A stretch of DNA of 64,000 nt from CAVWZH01 sp963765285 (GTDB lineage: Bacteria > Acidobacteriota > Terriglobia > Terriglobales > Acidobacteriaceae), in contig CAVXVR010000001.1 in assembly GCA_963765285.1 (NCBI GenBank), positions 62,001 to 126,000 of the forward strand. Direction: 5' to 3'. A program made the translations under genes and the position numbers. The stretch's first letter is position 1, and each line of letters opens with the position of its first letter. The notes beneath the pieces were generated by a model. It saw nothing but the letters and a program-made list of their open reading frames with translations. It was not told the DNA's origin and searched no databases. This document shows positions 9,010 through 17,925 of this stretch, piece by piece.

Positions 9010-9089
9010 GGTAGAGCCTAGGTGGCCTTGGCCAGCCCGGAAAGCGTCCTGAGAAAGAAAAAGGATTCTCGGTTTGGGTAGAGGCGTCT

Positions 9090-9186
9090 ATCGCTACCGC
9101 CGAAGCCCCAAAGGGGCGGTATGCGTTAGCCCGCGGCGTTAGCCCCGGGTCCAAGCGAAATGAGCGAGTCCCAGAGGGACGACACT
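9090..9186. repeat. Dispersed palindromic repeat (copy 2 of the type at 1785-1912)
   Basis: The gap between the esterase and the convergent glycosyltransferase contains GCCCCAAAGGGGC, GTTAGCCCGCGGCGTTAGCC and a segment ending GAGTCCCAGAGGGACGAC. The order and spacing resemble the repeat between the pyruvyl transferase and ligase genes. It lies between converging genes and could act as a bidirectional RNA hairpin, but no T-run supports a classic terminator. Confidence 0.6.
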
Positions 9187-9193
9187 CCGGCAC

Positions 9194-10454
9194 TCAGACG
9201 CATTCTGCGTTCTCGATCCGTGAAGCCCGCCAAGTAACCCATAACATCGCGGCCATCGCGACCACCCCCAACTGCACATGGGTAAACCGGGTCAACGGAC
9301 CCAACAAAAACAACGGATAGCAAAAATAAAGAAGCACCCGCATCCCGGCAGCGAGCGAATCCCCCCGGCGGGCCATCGCCCAATCGCAAAGGAGCAAGAA
9401 TACCGGCGCCAGAATCACCAGGTCGTACACCGTGAGATGGGGCGCAATCAGAACGCTGCCCACCAGCAGCGCGGAATAACGAAGCGCCAGCGAGACCTGC
9501 CTCCGCCAACAAATAAGGACGAGCGCAAGCGCAGCCACTCCACTTACCAAGTACAATCCCCACACCGCTGAAGGCCAGGGCACGAGCAGCAGCCAAAATC
9601 CGCGTAAAGAGTGAGTCTGATAGAGGCGTGGTTCAAGCGGAGAAAGAACATCTCTCACGTGGGCGAGGGCATGCAGGTAGTTCCGCATCACGCTTGTCCC
9701 GTAATGCCACCACGCCATGCCAAGTTGAGCCGCCGCGGCAATAACGGACCCGGCCACCACCTGCCATTCCCCTGCCAGAATGAAAATCACTGCCGCCGCC
9801 AATCCAAGCTGAGGCTTGAAGATCAAAGACCCGAGCGCCAGACCGGCCAGAAAAGGCCGATGAACTCGCAGCGCCAGATACACTAGGGTGAAACACAGCA
9901 ACGCTCCCCCCGACGTCTGTCCCCACAAAAGCAGGTGGAAAGAATCCCGGAAAGGCGATTGCCGCGGCGAGAACGCTCCACTTTTGAGTCGCCAGGTTCG
10001 GGCACGTCTTCCATACCGCGTAGCAGCACAGCGCGTATATCAGGACGTTCAAGCTGAGCCATGCGGCAAGCGCCCATCCATAAGGAAGCAGTGCGAAGGG
10101 CGCGAAGAATAGCGACACCTGCGGTCCATAAAGAGGAACATATACATACCCTTGCGCTTCTGGAACAAATTTCGCCAGCTCAGCGGACTGAGCCTGCATG
10201 TCATAAAGCAGATTTCCGCGACCTTCCAGGGCAAGCTTCCCCAACGTATAGAAATGAAGAAAATCCGCGCCTTTGATAAGGCCGGTCCGGTCGCGTAACC
10301 CAGGCGTAGACATATCGACGGCATAAACCGTCCACAAACAGACCGCGAGCAGAAAGGCATGCGCATGAACCCGCCGGGGAGTGAGCCATCGAGCGAGACT
10401 TGCCGCAAGGTTCGCTTTCCCCGCATCGGGCGTTTGTTCCTCGACATGTATCAT
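9194..10454 (-). pseudogene. GT87-like (DUF2029) membrane mannosyltransferase, disrupted by one frameshift
   Basis: Two overlapping frames on the minus strand join into one multi-spanning protein of about 420 residues. The upstream part runs from the ATG at 10454 and includes KGADFLHFYTLGKLALEG and VYVPLYGPQ. The downstream part ends at 9194 and starts around WGQTSGGALL. The order DFxxFY, then a Pro-rich loop, then GQxS, is typical of GT-C family 87 enzymes, which use polyprenyl-phosphate sugars. The frame changes near 9920-9935, beside runs of four A and four or more C on the given strand. This is either a one-base error or a real inactivation. Its ATG overlaps the stop of the upstream membrane protein (ATGA), so the two form an operon. 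Confidence 0.7.
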
Positions 10455-12148
10455 GGCTGAGCTTTCCGGTACGGCTCCAGGCGGGGAGGTGATTCGTCGC
10501 CATTCACTCGCCAGATCATGCGATCGTGAAAATAGTCGACCAATTCCTGATTGTCACGCTCGCCCATGTCGCGGGCCCAAACAATTTTGGCCCTGTCGAT
10601 GTCGGCTGCGTTGTAAACCCATTCCCAGTCCAAGTCGTGATGCTTACCGTAGTTCACGAGCACAAGATGGCGGCCGGGGGTTAGTTCCAATTTCTCAACT
10701 ATGCCAGCGCGATCCAGGTTCCCGCGCGGCCATGCGCCTTCAATCTGCGCGTGGGCAACCACTGCGGTCACCCGCAACACGATCATGGCACAGGCTATTA
10801 AGACGATTGCGCGCACGACAGCAACGCCGGTCGGTCGGCCGTGCCACCGCCACAATCGAAGATGGCGCAGGCACTGGACAAGAATCAGGTACAGCAAGCC
10901 GGCGGCTGGAGCCGCATAGTGGGGCAGAGTCCAGGTCTCCAGTAAAAGCCCAGCGAAAAAGAGCAAGCCAACAATCAAAGGAAAGCGCATCCTTCGATCG
11001 CGCAGCACCCAAGGCAGAGCCAGCAACGGAACCGTGAGCAAAGGCCCGAGATAGAAGCTCCACAATCCTGCCAGCTTATCGCCGGTCAAGCGCAGCGCGC
11101 CGCCGGGAGTCCAGTATTGTAGAAATCGATCAAGCTCCCCGCAATAGAAGTCGCGCATCACGGGATGATGATAGTGAGGTTCAGGCCGTGGCGATTGCCA
11201 CAGAAAATACGGCGCCATGGAATACGTGCTGCGATTTACCTGGTAGGCCATGCGAAACGGGTTGCCGGTGACACGCCAGTAGTAATAGCCCATGGCCGCC
11301 GCGCCGACGGCGAGAATCACGACTGCGGGCAACGCCACTCGCGTCACCAACGCTGCCGAAACTCGGACTGGCCAACAGACAAAAACGGCGGCGGCTATCG
11401 CAATCACCAGCACCAGCCCTTCATACGGACGGCTGTTGGCCAGAATAATCAAACCCAGCCCCAACCATGCGCCGTCCCGCAGGCAAGCGCGGCGTTTGAG
11501 CCGCGGAAGAGCTCCCAGCACCAGCGTGCCGCCCAGAGCCACGACCGACGCGCTCCAGTAGCCATTCATCCAGTAGCTCAGTATCCCCAGCCGCAAAACG
11601 GCAAGCAGCGTTCCGAGCAAGGCCCAACCAGGAGGAAGCCAGCCCTGCAACATCCAGCAGAACGCCGAGCACATCAGCGAAGTGATCACTAATTGCCCAA
11701 TCCAGGCATTGCCCATCCTTTCGCCTGCCGCCAAGACCAGCCCTTGCGTCGGGGGATACATCGACATGTAAGTAGGTTGCTGAATGATGTGAAAACTTTC
11801 GAAGTGAACCCACATGGGATGAGTGGGGTTGGTCACGCGCCCGTGAGCGAAAGTGTCGGCCGCGAGAAGATAACTGAATTCGTCATTCCATCGGGGCTCG
11901 GGAATGCCAAGTGTAGGAATGAGGGCCACTCGGAGACCCAGCGTTAAAGCCCCGACCACGAAGACGGAGAGCGTCTTACGGCGAGCCAGCTGGCCGAACC
12001 GGCGCTCCACAGAATCAAATGCGTCGGTGCGTTTTCCGTCAGCGCTGGTGAATGCCTTGACCAGGATTGCGGCCCCAGCCGCCAGTACGAAGATCAGTTC
12101 GATGATGGGGACCAACAGCGGGGCGAGGCGAGCGTAGGCTCCAGCCAT
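10451..12148 (-). CDS. Polytopic membrane glycosyltransferase-like protein (GT-C fold)
   Basis: About 565 residues with roughly eleven hydrophobic segments. An acidic pair in the first outer loop (RWNDEFSYL) matches the catalytic loop of GT-C glycosyltransferases of the ArnT/PMT type. The ATG at 12148 is preferred over the longer frame to 12274 because AAAGGAGA lies upstream and the first hydrophobic segment follows at once. It is divergent from cstA and overlaps the next gene by 4 bp. It probably moves a sugar from a lipid carrier to an envelope acceptor. The exact family and substrate are unknown. Confidence 0.7.
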   Translation of the reverse strand: MAGAYARLAPLLVPIIELIFVLAAGAAILVKAFTSADGKRTDAFDSVERRFGQLARRKTLSVFVVGALTLGLRVALIPTLGIPEPRWNDEFSYLLAADTFAHGRVTNPTHPMWVHFESFHIIQQPTYMSMYPPTQGLVLAAGERMGNAWIGQLVITSLMCSAFCWMLQGWLPPGWALLGTLLAVLRLGILSYWMNGYWSASVVALGGTLVLGALPRLKRRACLRDGAWLGLGLIILANSRPYEGLVLVIAIAAAVFVCWPVRVSAALVTRVALPAVVILAVGAAAMGYYYWRVTGNPFRMAYQVNRSTYSMAPYFLWQSPRPEPHYHHPVMRDFYCGELDRFLQYWTPGGALRLTGDKLAGLWSFYLGPLLTVPLLALPWVLRDRRMRFPLIVGLLFFAGLLLETWTLPHYAAPAAGLLYLILVQCLRHLRLWRWHGRPTGVAVVRAIVLIACAMIVLRVTAVVAHAQIEGAWPRGNLDRAGIVEKLELTPGRHLVLVNYGKHHDLDWEWVYNAADIDRAKIVWARDMGERDNQELVDYFHDRMIWRVNGDESPPRLEPYRKAQP

Positions 12149-12276
12149 GCTGACCGGATTCTCCTTTGCAGGCCCCGGATTGTCAATTAGTAGAATTCTG
12201 CGCTTTGTGAGCCCAGCTTGACGATTGCACTCCGCCGCAAGATTCGCCACAATACTTCGGGCTTCAATAAACACTC

Positions 12277-14328
12277 ATGAATATGGGCAAACTGGTCAGG
12301 ATCCTGATCTGGCTTGGCATTGCGGCACTGGGCGCGCTCGCGTTGGCCACCATCGCCCTGCACCGGGGCGAAGAGATCAATGCGATGTGGCTGGTGGTGG
12401 CGGCCGTCTGCACCTACGCCATCGGCTACCGCTTCTACAGCAAATTCATTGCCACCAAAGTGCTCGTCCTCGACGCGCACCGCGCCACCCCAGCTGAGCG
12501 TTTGGACAATGGCCGCGATTATGTTCCCACCAACAAGTGGGTGGTGTTTGGACATCACTTCGCCGCCATCGCAGGCCCCGGGCCGCTTGTCGGCCCCGTA
12601 CTGGCAGCGCAATTCGGCTATCTTCCCGGAACTCTGTGGATTCTGGCGGGCGCGGTTTTCGGCGGCTGCGTTCAGGACTTTGTGATCCTGCTCTTTTCTA
12701 TCCGCCGCGATGGCAAATCCCTCACCGAAATGGCCCGCGAAGAAGTCGGTAAGGTCGGCGGCGTCGTGGCCTATGCCGCGATCATCGGAATCATCGTGAT
12801 CCTGCTCGGAGTATGCGCGCTAGTGGTCGTCAACGCACTCAAAGCCAGCCCCTGGGGAACGTTCACCATCGCCATGACTATCCCCATCGCGCTGCTGATG
12901 GGTGTTTACCTGCGGCGTCTGCGCCCAGGCAAGGTGCTCGAAACTTCTGTGATCGGATTCGCCCTGGTTCTTCTCGCCATCTGGGGCGGGCAATGGGTTT
13001 CGCATACGGAATCGATCGGCCAATGGTTCACGCTCACCGCCCCGGCACTGGCAATCCTGATCATCGTTTATGGCTTTTTTGCTTCGGCTCTGCCGGTCTG
13101 GCTGTTGCTCGCCCCGCGCGACTACCTCAGCACGTTCGTCAAGCTTGGGACTATCGCCATGCTAGCGCTGGGCATTATCGGATTGCGGCCCACTTTGCAC
13201 ATGCCGCCGCTCACCCGCTTCATTGACGGCTCCGGCCCGGTTTTCGCGGGCAAAATTTTTCCCTTCGCCTTCATCACCATCGCCTGCGGTGCCGTCAGCG
13301 GCTTTCATGCTCTGATTTCAAGCGGCACTACCCCGAAGCTGATCCGTCGCGAAACTGAAGCCCGCATGGTCGGCTATGGCGCGATGATGGCCGAATCGCT
13401 GGTTGCGATCATGGCCATGATTGCGGCTTGCGTGCTCCAGCCAGGAACGTATTTCGCCATCAACAGTCCGGCCGGAATTGTGGGGCAAGCGCCCGAGACC
13501 GCCGCGGCGACGATCAGCACCTGGGGATTTCCCGTCACCGCCGCCGAAATGCATTCTCTCGCCCAGGCCGTGGGCGAGCAGACGCTCTACAATCGAACTG
13601 GGGGCGCGCCGGCTTTTGCCGTAGGCATGGCGCACATCTTTTCCCACACCTTGGGCGGCCAGGCCGTGATGGCCATCTGGTACCACTTTGCCATCATGTT
13701 TGAAGCGTTGTTTATTCTGACCGTACTCGACGCCGGCACGCGTGTCGGCCGCTTTATGATTCAGGATGCGCTCGGCCACGTCTGGAAACCGCTCGGCCGT
13801 ACAAGCTGGTACCCAAGCATCCTCGCCACCAGCGCACTTATGGTGCTGGGCTGGGGGTATTTTCTCTGGCAGGGAGTCAAAGATCCGCTGGGCGGAATCA
13901 ATTCGCTCTGGCCGCTGTTCGGCATTGCCAATCAACTGCTGGCGACGGTGGCTCTCTGCGTGGCCACAACCATCGTGATCAAAATGGGCAAAGCCAGATA
14001 CGTGTGGGTCACTCTCAGCCCGCTGGTTTGGCTCGTCCTGGTGACGTTCACCGCGTCCTGGCACAAGGTGTTCGATCCCAACCCGCGCATCGGATTTCTG
14101 TCACACGCGCGCCAGTTGGCCGACGGGCCAGCCACTGCCATAACCGGCCGGCTCATTTTTAACGATCGAATGGATGCGCTGGTGACGGGGATTTTGATAT
14201 CGATGGTTGCAGTCATTCTGATTGAGTCGGCGGTGCTGTGGACGCGTGTGCTCTCCGGCCGCAAGGCAGCGCGCGTGAAAGAGTCGCCCTTCGTCCCGAC
14301 CCGCTTCGCGATGGAGGAGCAGGCATGA
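12277..14328 (+). CDS. cstA: CstA-family pyruvate/peptide transporter (carbon starvation protein)
   Basis: A 683-residue multi-spanning protein that matches the CstA family from end to end. It shows PTNKWVVFGHHFAAIAGPGPLVGPVLAAQ (given in parts: PTNKWVVFGHHF, then AIAGPGPLVGPV) near residues 88-110, GAVSGFHALISSGTTPK near 340, and a LGGINSLWPLFGIANQLLA region near 540. Relatives in enteric bacteria import pyruvate or peptides at carbon limitation. It is followed with a 4-bp overlap by a small protein with an RCC tail, the usual partner of this transporter. The ATG at 12277 is one of two close in-frame ATGs (the other at 12283). Confidence 0.93.
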   Translation: MNMGKLVRILIWLGIAALGALALATIALHRGEEINAMWLVVAAVCTYAIGYRFYSKFIATKVLVLDAHRATPAERLDNGRDYVPTNKWVVFGHHFAAIAGPGPLVGPVLAAQFGYLPGTLWILAGAVFGGCVQDFVILLFSIRRDGKSLTEMAREEVGKVGGVVAYAAIIGIIVILLGVCALVVVNALKASPWGTFTIAMTIPIALLMGVYLRRLRPGKVLETSVIGFALVLLAIWGGQWVSHTESIGQWFTLTAPALAILIIVYGFFASALPVWLLLAPRDYLSTFVKLGTIAMLALGIIGLRPTLHMPPLTRFIDGSGPVFAGKIFPFAFITIACGAVSGFHALISSGTTPKLIRRETEARMVGYGAMMAESLVAIMAMIAACVLQPGTYFAINSPAGIVGQAPETAAATISTWGFPVTAAEMHSLAQAVGEQTLYNRTGGAPAFAVGMAHIFSHTLGGQAVMAIWYHFAIMFEALFILTVLDAGTRVGRFMIQDALGHVWKPLGRTSWYPSILATSALMVLGWGYFLWQGVKDPLGGINSLWPLFGIANQLLATVALCVATTIVIKMGKARYVWVTLSPLVWLVLVTFTASWHKVFDPNPRIGFLSHARQLADGPATAITGRLIFNDRMDALVTGILISMVAVILIESAVLWTRVLSGRKAARVKESPFVPTRFAMEEQA

Positions 14329-14576
14329 GGCTTTCCACGGGGAATTGTCATTCCGAGGGGACGCCAGTCCCCGAGGAACCTGGGTACAGGCAGCGCCTCG
14401 TCGCGCGACTGAAGTCCGGTTGTACTCTAGCCATGGCGGTGCTCCGCGAAGTCTTCGACGAGTCAGCCTACAAGCGCTTTCTGCTGCGCCAGCAAATCGT
14501 GTCCTCACAATCCGCCTACGCGCAGTTTCTCCGCGAGCAGGAAGTCGCAAAGGCACGCCGCCCGCGCTGCTGCTGA
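14325..14576 (+). CDS. CstA-associated small protein (YbdD/YjiX-like, RCC tail) with an apparent repeat-derived N-terminal insertion
   Basis: The C-terminal 47 residues (LREVFDESAYKRFLL, then AYAQFLRE, ending KARRPRCC) match the small proteins that follow cstA-type genes, known as CstA-like transporter-associated (seleno)proteins. Here the tail is Cys-Cys followed by a TGA stop. The ATG at 14325 overlaps the cstA stop (ATGA), which is the expected coupled start. About 30 residues between MRLS and the conserved part are encoded by DNA that looks like a dispersed intergenic repeat. An internal ATG at 14433 would give a 47-residue version without the insert. Either start is possible; I favour 14325 because of the coupling. 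Confidence 0.75.
   Translation: MRLSTGNCHSEGTPVPEEPGYRQRLVARLKSGCTLAMAVLREVFDESAYKRFLLRQQIVSSQSAYAQFLREQEVAKARRPRCC
14347..14390 (+). repeat. Repeat of the TGTCATtCCGAGG...GAGGAACCTGGGT type inside the small CstA-partner gene
   Basis: The segment begins TGTCATTCCGAGGGGACG and ends GAGGAACCTGGGTA. A relative at 43560-43617 begins TGTCATCCCGAGGATGG and ends GAGGGATCTGGGTT. The second copy is intergenic (upstream of tsaB), so the copy here appears to be an insertion into the 5' part of a coding gene that kept the frame open. Confidence 0.6.
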
Positions 14577-14590
14577 GATACACTTCCACC

Positions 14591-15094
14591 ATGCGCGTCC
14601 TGGGCATCGACTGCGGCACCGAATACACCGGGTACGGCGTAGTCGAACTCTGTCCGGACGATACTCTGGTTTGCCTGAGTTGCGGCGCCATCAAGCTTTC
14701 GCCGCGCGAGCCTTTGCCCGACAGGCTCGCAACAATCTTCCAGTCTCTGGGCGCTGTCATTGAAGAACATCGGCCCGATCAGGTCGCAATTGAAGACGTG
14801 TTCTACGCGCTCAACGTAAAATCCGCGCTCAAGCTGGGACAGGTGCGGGGCGTCGCCATGCTGGCAGCTTCTTCCGCCGGGCTTTTGGTCGCAGAATACT
14901 CGCCGCTGTCGGTCAAATCATCGGTAGTCGGCTATGGCCGGGCCGAAAAGCAGCAAGTGCAGCAAATGGTAATGCGCTTGTTGCATCTGGCAGAGCCGCC
15001 CGAACCCTCCGATGCCGCCGACGCTCTGGCCATTGCGATCTGCCATCTGCACACATCAGCAACGCTCCAGCGGCAACGCGCGGTTGCTCGTTGA
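14591..15094 (+). CDS. ruvC: Crossover junction endodeoxyribonuclease RuvC
   Basis: A 167-residue protein of normal RuvC length that starts MRVLGIDCGTEYTGYG. The first catalytic Asp is in GIDCG, the Glu in VAIEDVFYA near residue 68, and the last acidic cluster in DAADALAIAICH near 146. RuvC resolves Holliday junctions with RuvAB. The ATG at 14591 is the only sensible start, since longer frames run over the preceding small gene. ruvA and ruvB are not seen next to it. Confidence 0.95.
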   Translation: MRVLGIDCGTEYTGYGVVELCPDDTLVCLSCGAIKLSPREPLPDRLATIFQSLGAVIEEHRPDQVAIEDVFYALNVKSALKLGQVRGVAMLAASSAGLLVAEYSPLSVKSSVVGYGRAEKQQVQQMVMRLLHLAEPPEPSDAADALAIAICHLHTSATLQRQRAVAR

Positions 15095-15147
15095 ATGGTT
15101 CGCCCAAAACCACTGGCTGCCTGTTTTTTGGCATAATTCCCTTTGCC

Positions 15148-15843
15148 ATGTTCTCCCGGGCCCATGAAAAGCCGCGGCATCAGATTAGAACCGCGTCGAA
15201 ATTCATATGGACAGTCTTCTTTTTTCTGGTCCGCCTTGCCTACGCGCAGGACAGCGCCACGCTCACCTTCACCCTGGATTTTCCCGGCTCTGAGCCTTCC
15301 CACTATCGTATCTCGATTGCAACCGACGGCCACGCCACCTACGATTCTGACGGCAAACTCAACGCTGAATCGGAGAGCGACCCCTTTCACCTCGATTTCT
15401 CGCTCTCCGAGCCCACGCGGGCACGGGCCTTTGATCTGGCCAAACGCGCCAATTACTTCCAGGGCGATATCAACTCTCATAAACGCAACCTCGCCTCCAC
15501 CGGAACCAAGACTCTGGCCTACAAGGACGCGCAGCGGAGCACCCAGGCCACTTACAATTACTCACCCGTTCAGGCCGTCGAAGATTTGACGCAACTCCTG
15601 CAGAACCTTTCCACCACTTTGGAATTTGGCCACCGCCTCGAGTATTACCATCGCTATCAGAAACTGGCCCTCGATGAGCAACTGAAGCGCATGGAAGAAA
15701 TGTCGAAACAGAACACTCTCGGCGAGTTACAGGCGATTGCACCCATTCTCCAGCAGTTGGCGAACGACAATTCGCTGATCACGCCTGTCCGGGCCCGCGC
15801 CCAGCGTTTGCTGGCCTCTGCCAACTTACCCGCCCCACATTAA
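15148..15843 (+). CDS. Secreted hypothetical protein
   Basis: About 231 residues. A hydrophobic stretch (FIWTVFFFLVRLAYAQ) ends in a plausible signal-peptidase site near AYAQD, so the mature part should be exported. The mature part is polar, with a beta-rich first half and a helical second half (EQLKRMEEMSKQNTLGELQA). I do not recognise a family. ATG 15148 is chosen over an upstream TTG at 15091 that would overlap ruvC and leave the signal peptide internal. A CATAAT sequence lies just upstream, but no convincing -35 box goes with it. Confidence 0.6.
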   Translation: MFSRAHEKPRHQIRTASKFIWTVFFFLVRLAYAQDSATLTFTLDFPGSEPSHYRISIATDGHATYDSDGKLNAESESDPFHLDFSLSEPTRARAFDLAKRANYFQGDINSHKRNLASTGTKTLAYKDAQRSTQATYNYSPVQAVEDLTQLLQNLSTTLEFGHRLEYYHRYQKLALDEQLKRMEEMSKQNTLGELQAIAPILQQLANDNSLITPVRARAQRLLASANLPAPH

Positions 15844-15932
15844 GTCTCGAGGCGGACCGTTCCCGGCGATTTCATACAACTAAACTACAGAAACAATGTT
15901 CTAATGGCTTACAGGCAGTTTGGGGGTGCGTC

Positions 15933-17255
15933 GTGTCCCATTCGGGGTCCGTTCTTCGCGTTTTTCTTGCCGCGGCTTTTATCAGCTTACTCGCCGTTGC
16001 CGGCTTCGCCGATTCCCATGTGCGTATTGTCCGCTTGAGCCAGGTGGAAGGCACAGTGCAGGTGGATCGCGACACGGGTCAAGGCTACGAGAAGGCGTTT
16101 CCCAACCTGCCCATAACTCAGGGCACAAAAGTACATACTGGCGCGGATGGCCGCGCGGAAATCGAGTTTGAAGACGGCAGCGCGCTGCGCCTCGCTCCCA
16201 ATGCGGTCACAGAATTTCCCGAACTCTCCACCCGCGATTCCGGCGCTAAACACACCACGGTCAAAGTGAGCGAAGGCACTTCCTACCTGGATTTCAAAGG
16301 CGCAAAGGAGGAAGAGTTCACCCTGCTCTTCGGCCTCGAAAAATTGGTGCTCACGAAGCCTGTCCACCTGCGCCTGCAGATGGGAGATACCAATTCGTCA
16401 CTCGCGGTTTTCAAGGGCAAGGCGCAAGTGGAAGGCCCATCCGGCCTGGTGAAAGTTGACGGAGACGAAGCTGTCTCCTTTGATTTCCTGAATAACAACA
16501 AAGCCACCGTGGCCGGCAATGTCGAAGAGCAGCCTTTCGACACCTGGGACGCGCAGCAGCAGAACTATCACAAGTCCTACGCGGCCTCGAATAGCTACTC
16601 GCCCTACGCCTACGGCATGAGCGACCTCAACTATTACGGCAACTACTTCAATGCGCCCGGCTATGGTTTGCTCTGGCAGCCCTACTTCACCGGTGTGGGA
16701 TGGAATCCCTTCATGGACGGCGCCTGGTTTTCTTACCCCGGCTTTGGCTACACCTGGGTTTCAGCGTATCCCTGGGGATGGACGCCCTATCGCTATGGCA
16801 CATGGATGTCGCTTCCCGGCCATGGCTGGGTGTGGCGGCCCGCAACTTCATGGTCGGGATGGAACACGCTGCCTACCGTCGCCAATGCACCCAAGGAGTT
16901 TGCGCCGCCGACCGCTCCTGCCTCCGGACGCGCGCCCGTGTTGATCGGTCGTGCTCCCATCGCCAGCCCGGCGCCGTCGGCGTCTCATCGCATCGAGATT
17001 AATAACGACACGGCAGGGCTAGGCATTGCACGCGGCACCGTCCGCAACCTGGGACGCGTCTCTCAGGAGGTACGCACCCAAGGCTCGGCCTCGGCGAGCG
17101 TGCATCCGGCACCCGTCGGTTTTTGGAACACGACCTCGCGGCCTTCCACACCCACCGGAGGGAGAGCATCATCCGGTCGCAGCGTCGGCGTGGGTTCTGT
17201 CTCGGCGCCGGCATCTCACGCCGGATCGCCACACGCCGGCGGCGCACACAAGTAA
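15933..17255 (+). CDS. Secreted FecR-domain protein with a Trp/Tyr/Gly-rich C-terminal region
   Basis: A 440-residue protein from a GTG start. It has an N-terminal signal peptide (VFLAAAFISLLAVAGFAD), then a FecR-type domain (QVEGTVQVDRDTGQGYEKA, ITQGTKVHTGADGRAEIEF). Next comes a long region rich in W, Y, G and P (about residues 225-310, with repeats such as YPWGWTPYRYG and PGHGWVWRP), and last a Pro/Ala/Ser-rich tail. FecR domains sense or bind envelope components, but in this architecture there is no anti-sigma part, so it is probably a structural or binding protein of the outer envelope. No partner sigma factor is nearby. Confidence 0.75.
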   Translation: MSHSGSVLRVFLAAAFISLLAVAGFADSHVRIVRLSQVEGTVQVDRDTGQGYEKAFPNLPITQGTKVHTGADGRAEIEFEDGSALRLAPNAVTEFPELSTRDSGAKHTTVKVSEGTSYLDFKGAKEEEFTLLFGLEKLVLTKPVHLRLQMGDTNSSLAVFKGKAQVEGPSGLVKVDGDEAVSFDFLNNNKATVAGNVEEQPFDTWDAQQQNYHKSYAASNSYSPYAYGMSDLNYYGNYFNAPGYGLLWQPYFTGVGWNPFMDGAWFSYPGFGYTWVSAYPWGWTPYRYGTWMSLPGHGWVWRPATSWSGWNTLPTVANAPKEFAPPTAPASGRAPVLIGRAPIASPAPSASHRIEINNDTAGLGIARGTVRNLGRVSQEVRTQGSASASVHPAPVGFWNTTSRPSTPTGGRASSGRSVGVGSVSAPASHAGSPHAGGAHK

Positions 17256-17288
17256 GGCCCAGTTTTCGCTGACACAAGCCCGAATGAG

Positions 17289-17331
17289 GGTGCCCCACTC
17301 TTCGCGGTTTTTGCGAAGGGTGGGAGGCACA
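17289..17331. repeat. Long imperfect hairpin between convergent genes
   Basis: GGTGCCCCACTCTTCGC pairs with GCGAAGGGTGGGAGGCAC around a GGTTTTT loop. The element lies between the FecR gene (+) and the Spy-like gene (-). It could stop transcription from both sides as an RNA hairpin, but there is no T-run. The sequence type looks like another dispersed palindrome rather than a dedicated terminator. Confidence 0.55.
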
Positions 17332-17411
17332 CAGTCAACGCTAGAACCGCCTTGGTTTCAATCGCCCCGGAATCACCCAGATCTCGGACGACTGGGACTC
17401 GATAATCCCGC

Positions 17412-17798
17412 CTACTGTTCCGCCCGCTTTTGCTGCATCATCTTCATGATCTCCTCTCGGCGGATGTCCTGAAGTTGTTGATATTGCTGCGGCGTAAGAA
17501 TCTTTTCGACTTGGGGATTGCTCTGTTCGCGGATAGCTCTGATCTTTTCCAACTTTTGCATTCCAGTAAGCGATGTGTCGTCTTTGATGGCCTGCAATTT
17601 CGGGGCGTCTGCCTTCAGAATCGGCAGCAGCTTCATTTTTTGCTCTGGAGTGAGATTGAGCTGTTTGGTCAGCGCTTCCAGCTTGTCCATCTTCTGCGCT
17701 GTGGTCGTACTTGGTTGTGCTTGCGCCTGTGCCTGCTGTGCCACGAAGCCGGTAACGCAAAGAAACAACGCTGCCGCCAGAATTGCGCGCTTCCTCAT
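17412..17798 (-). CDS. Spy/CpxP-like periplasmic protein
   Basis: A 128-residue protein with a clear signal peptide (ILAAALFLCVTGFVAQQAQA) followed by an all-helical, charged mature part. It has two LTPxQ-like motifs, LTPEQKMKLLPIL and LTPQQYQQLQDIRREE, as in the Spy/CpxP family of periplasmic chaperones and stress sensors. Similar small proteins are abundant in acidobacterial genomes. It is monocistronic here. A chaperone function is inferred from the motif only. Confidence 0.8.
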   Translation of the reverse strand: MRKRAILAAALFLCVTGFVAQQAQAQAQPSTTTAQKMDKLEALTKQLNLTPEQKMKLLPILKADAPKLQAIKDDTSLTGMQKLEKIRAIREQSNPQVEKILTPQQYQQLQDIRREEIMKMMQQKRAEQ

Positions 17799-17925
17799 CT
17801 ACCCTCCCCTTCGGTTCCGAATTTGGTCTGTCTTGAACGGCCCTCCTCAACGAGAGGAAGCCTCTTTTTCAAGCCATGAGAGTGTACACCGGCTTGCCTG
17901 CAACGGAGAACGCGTTGCCGTGAGG

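Noticed and set aside
14560..14580. Possible selenocysteine at the RCC-tail TGA of the CstA partner
   Set aside because: The two residues before TGA are already Cys-Cys and no short downstream stop or SECIS-like hairpin is evident, so the TGA is taken as a normal stop.
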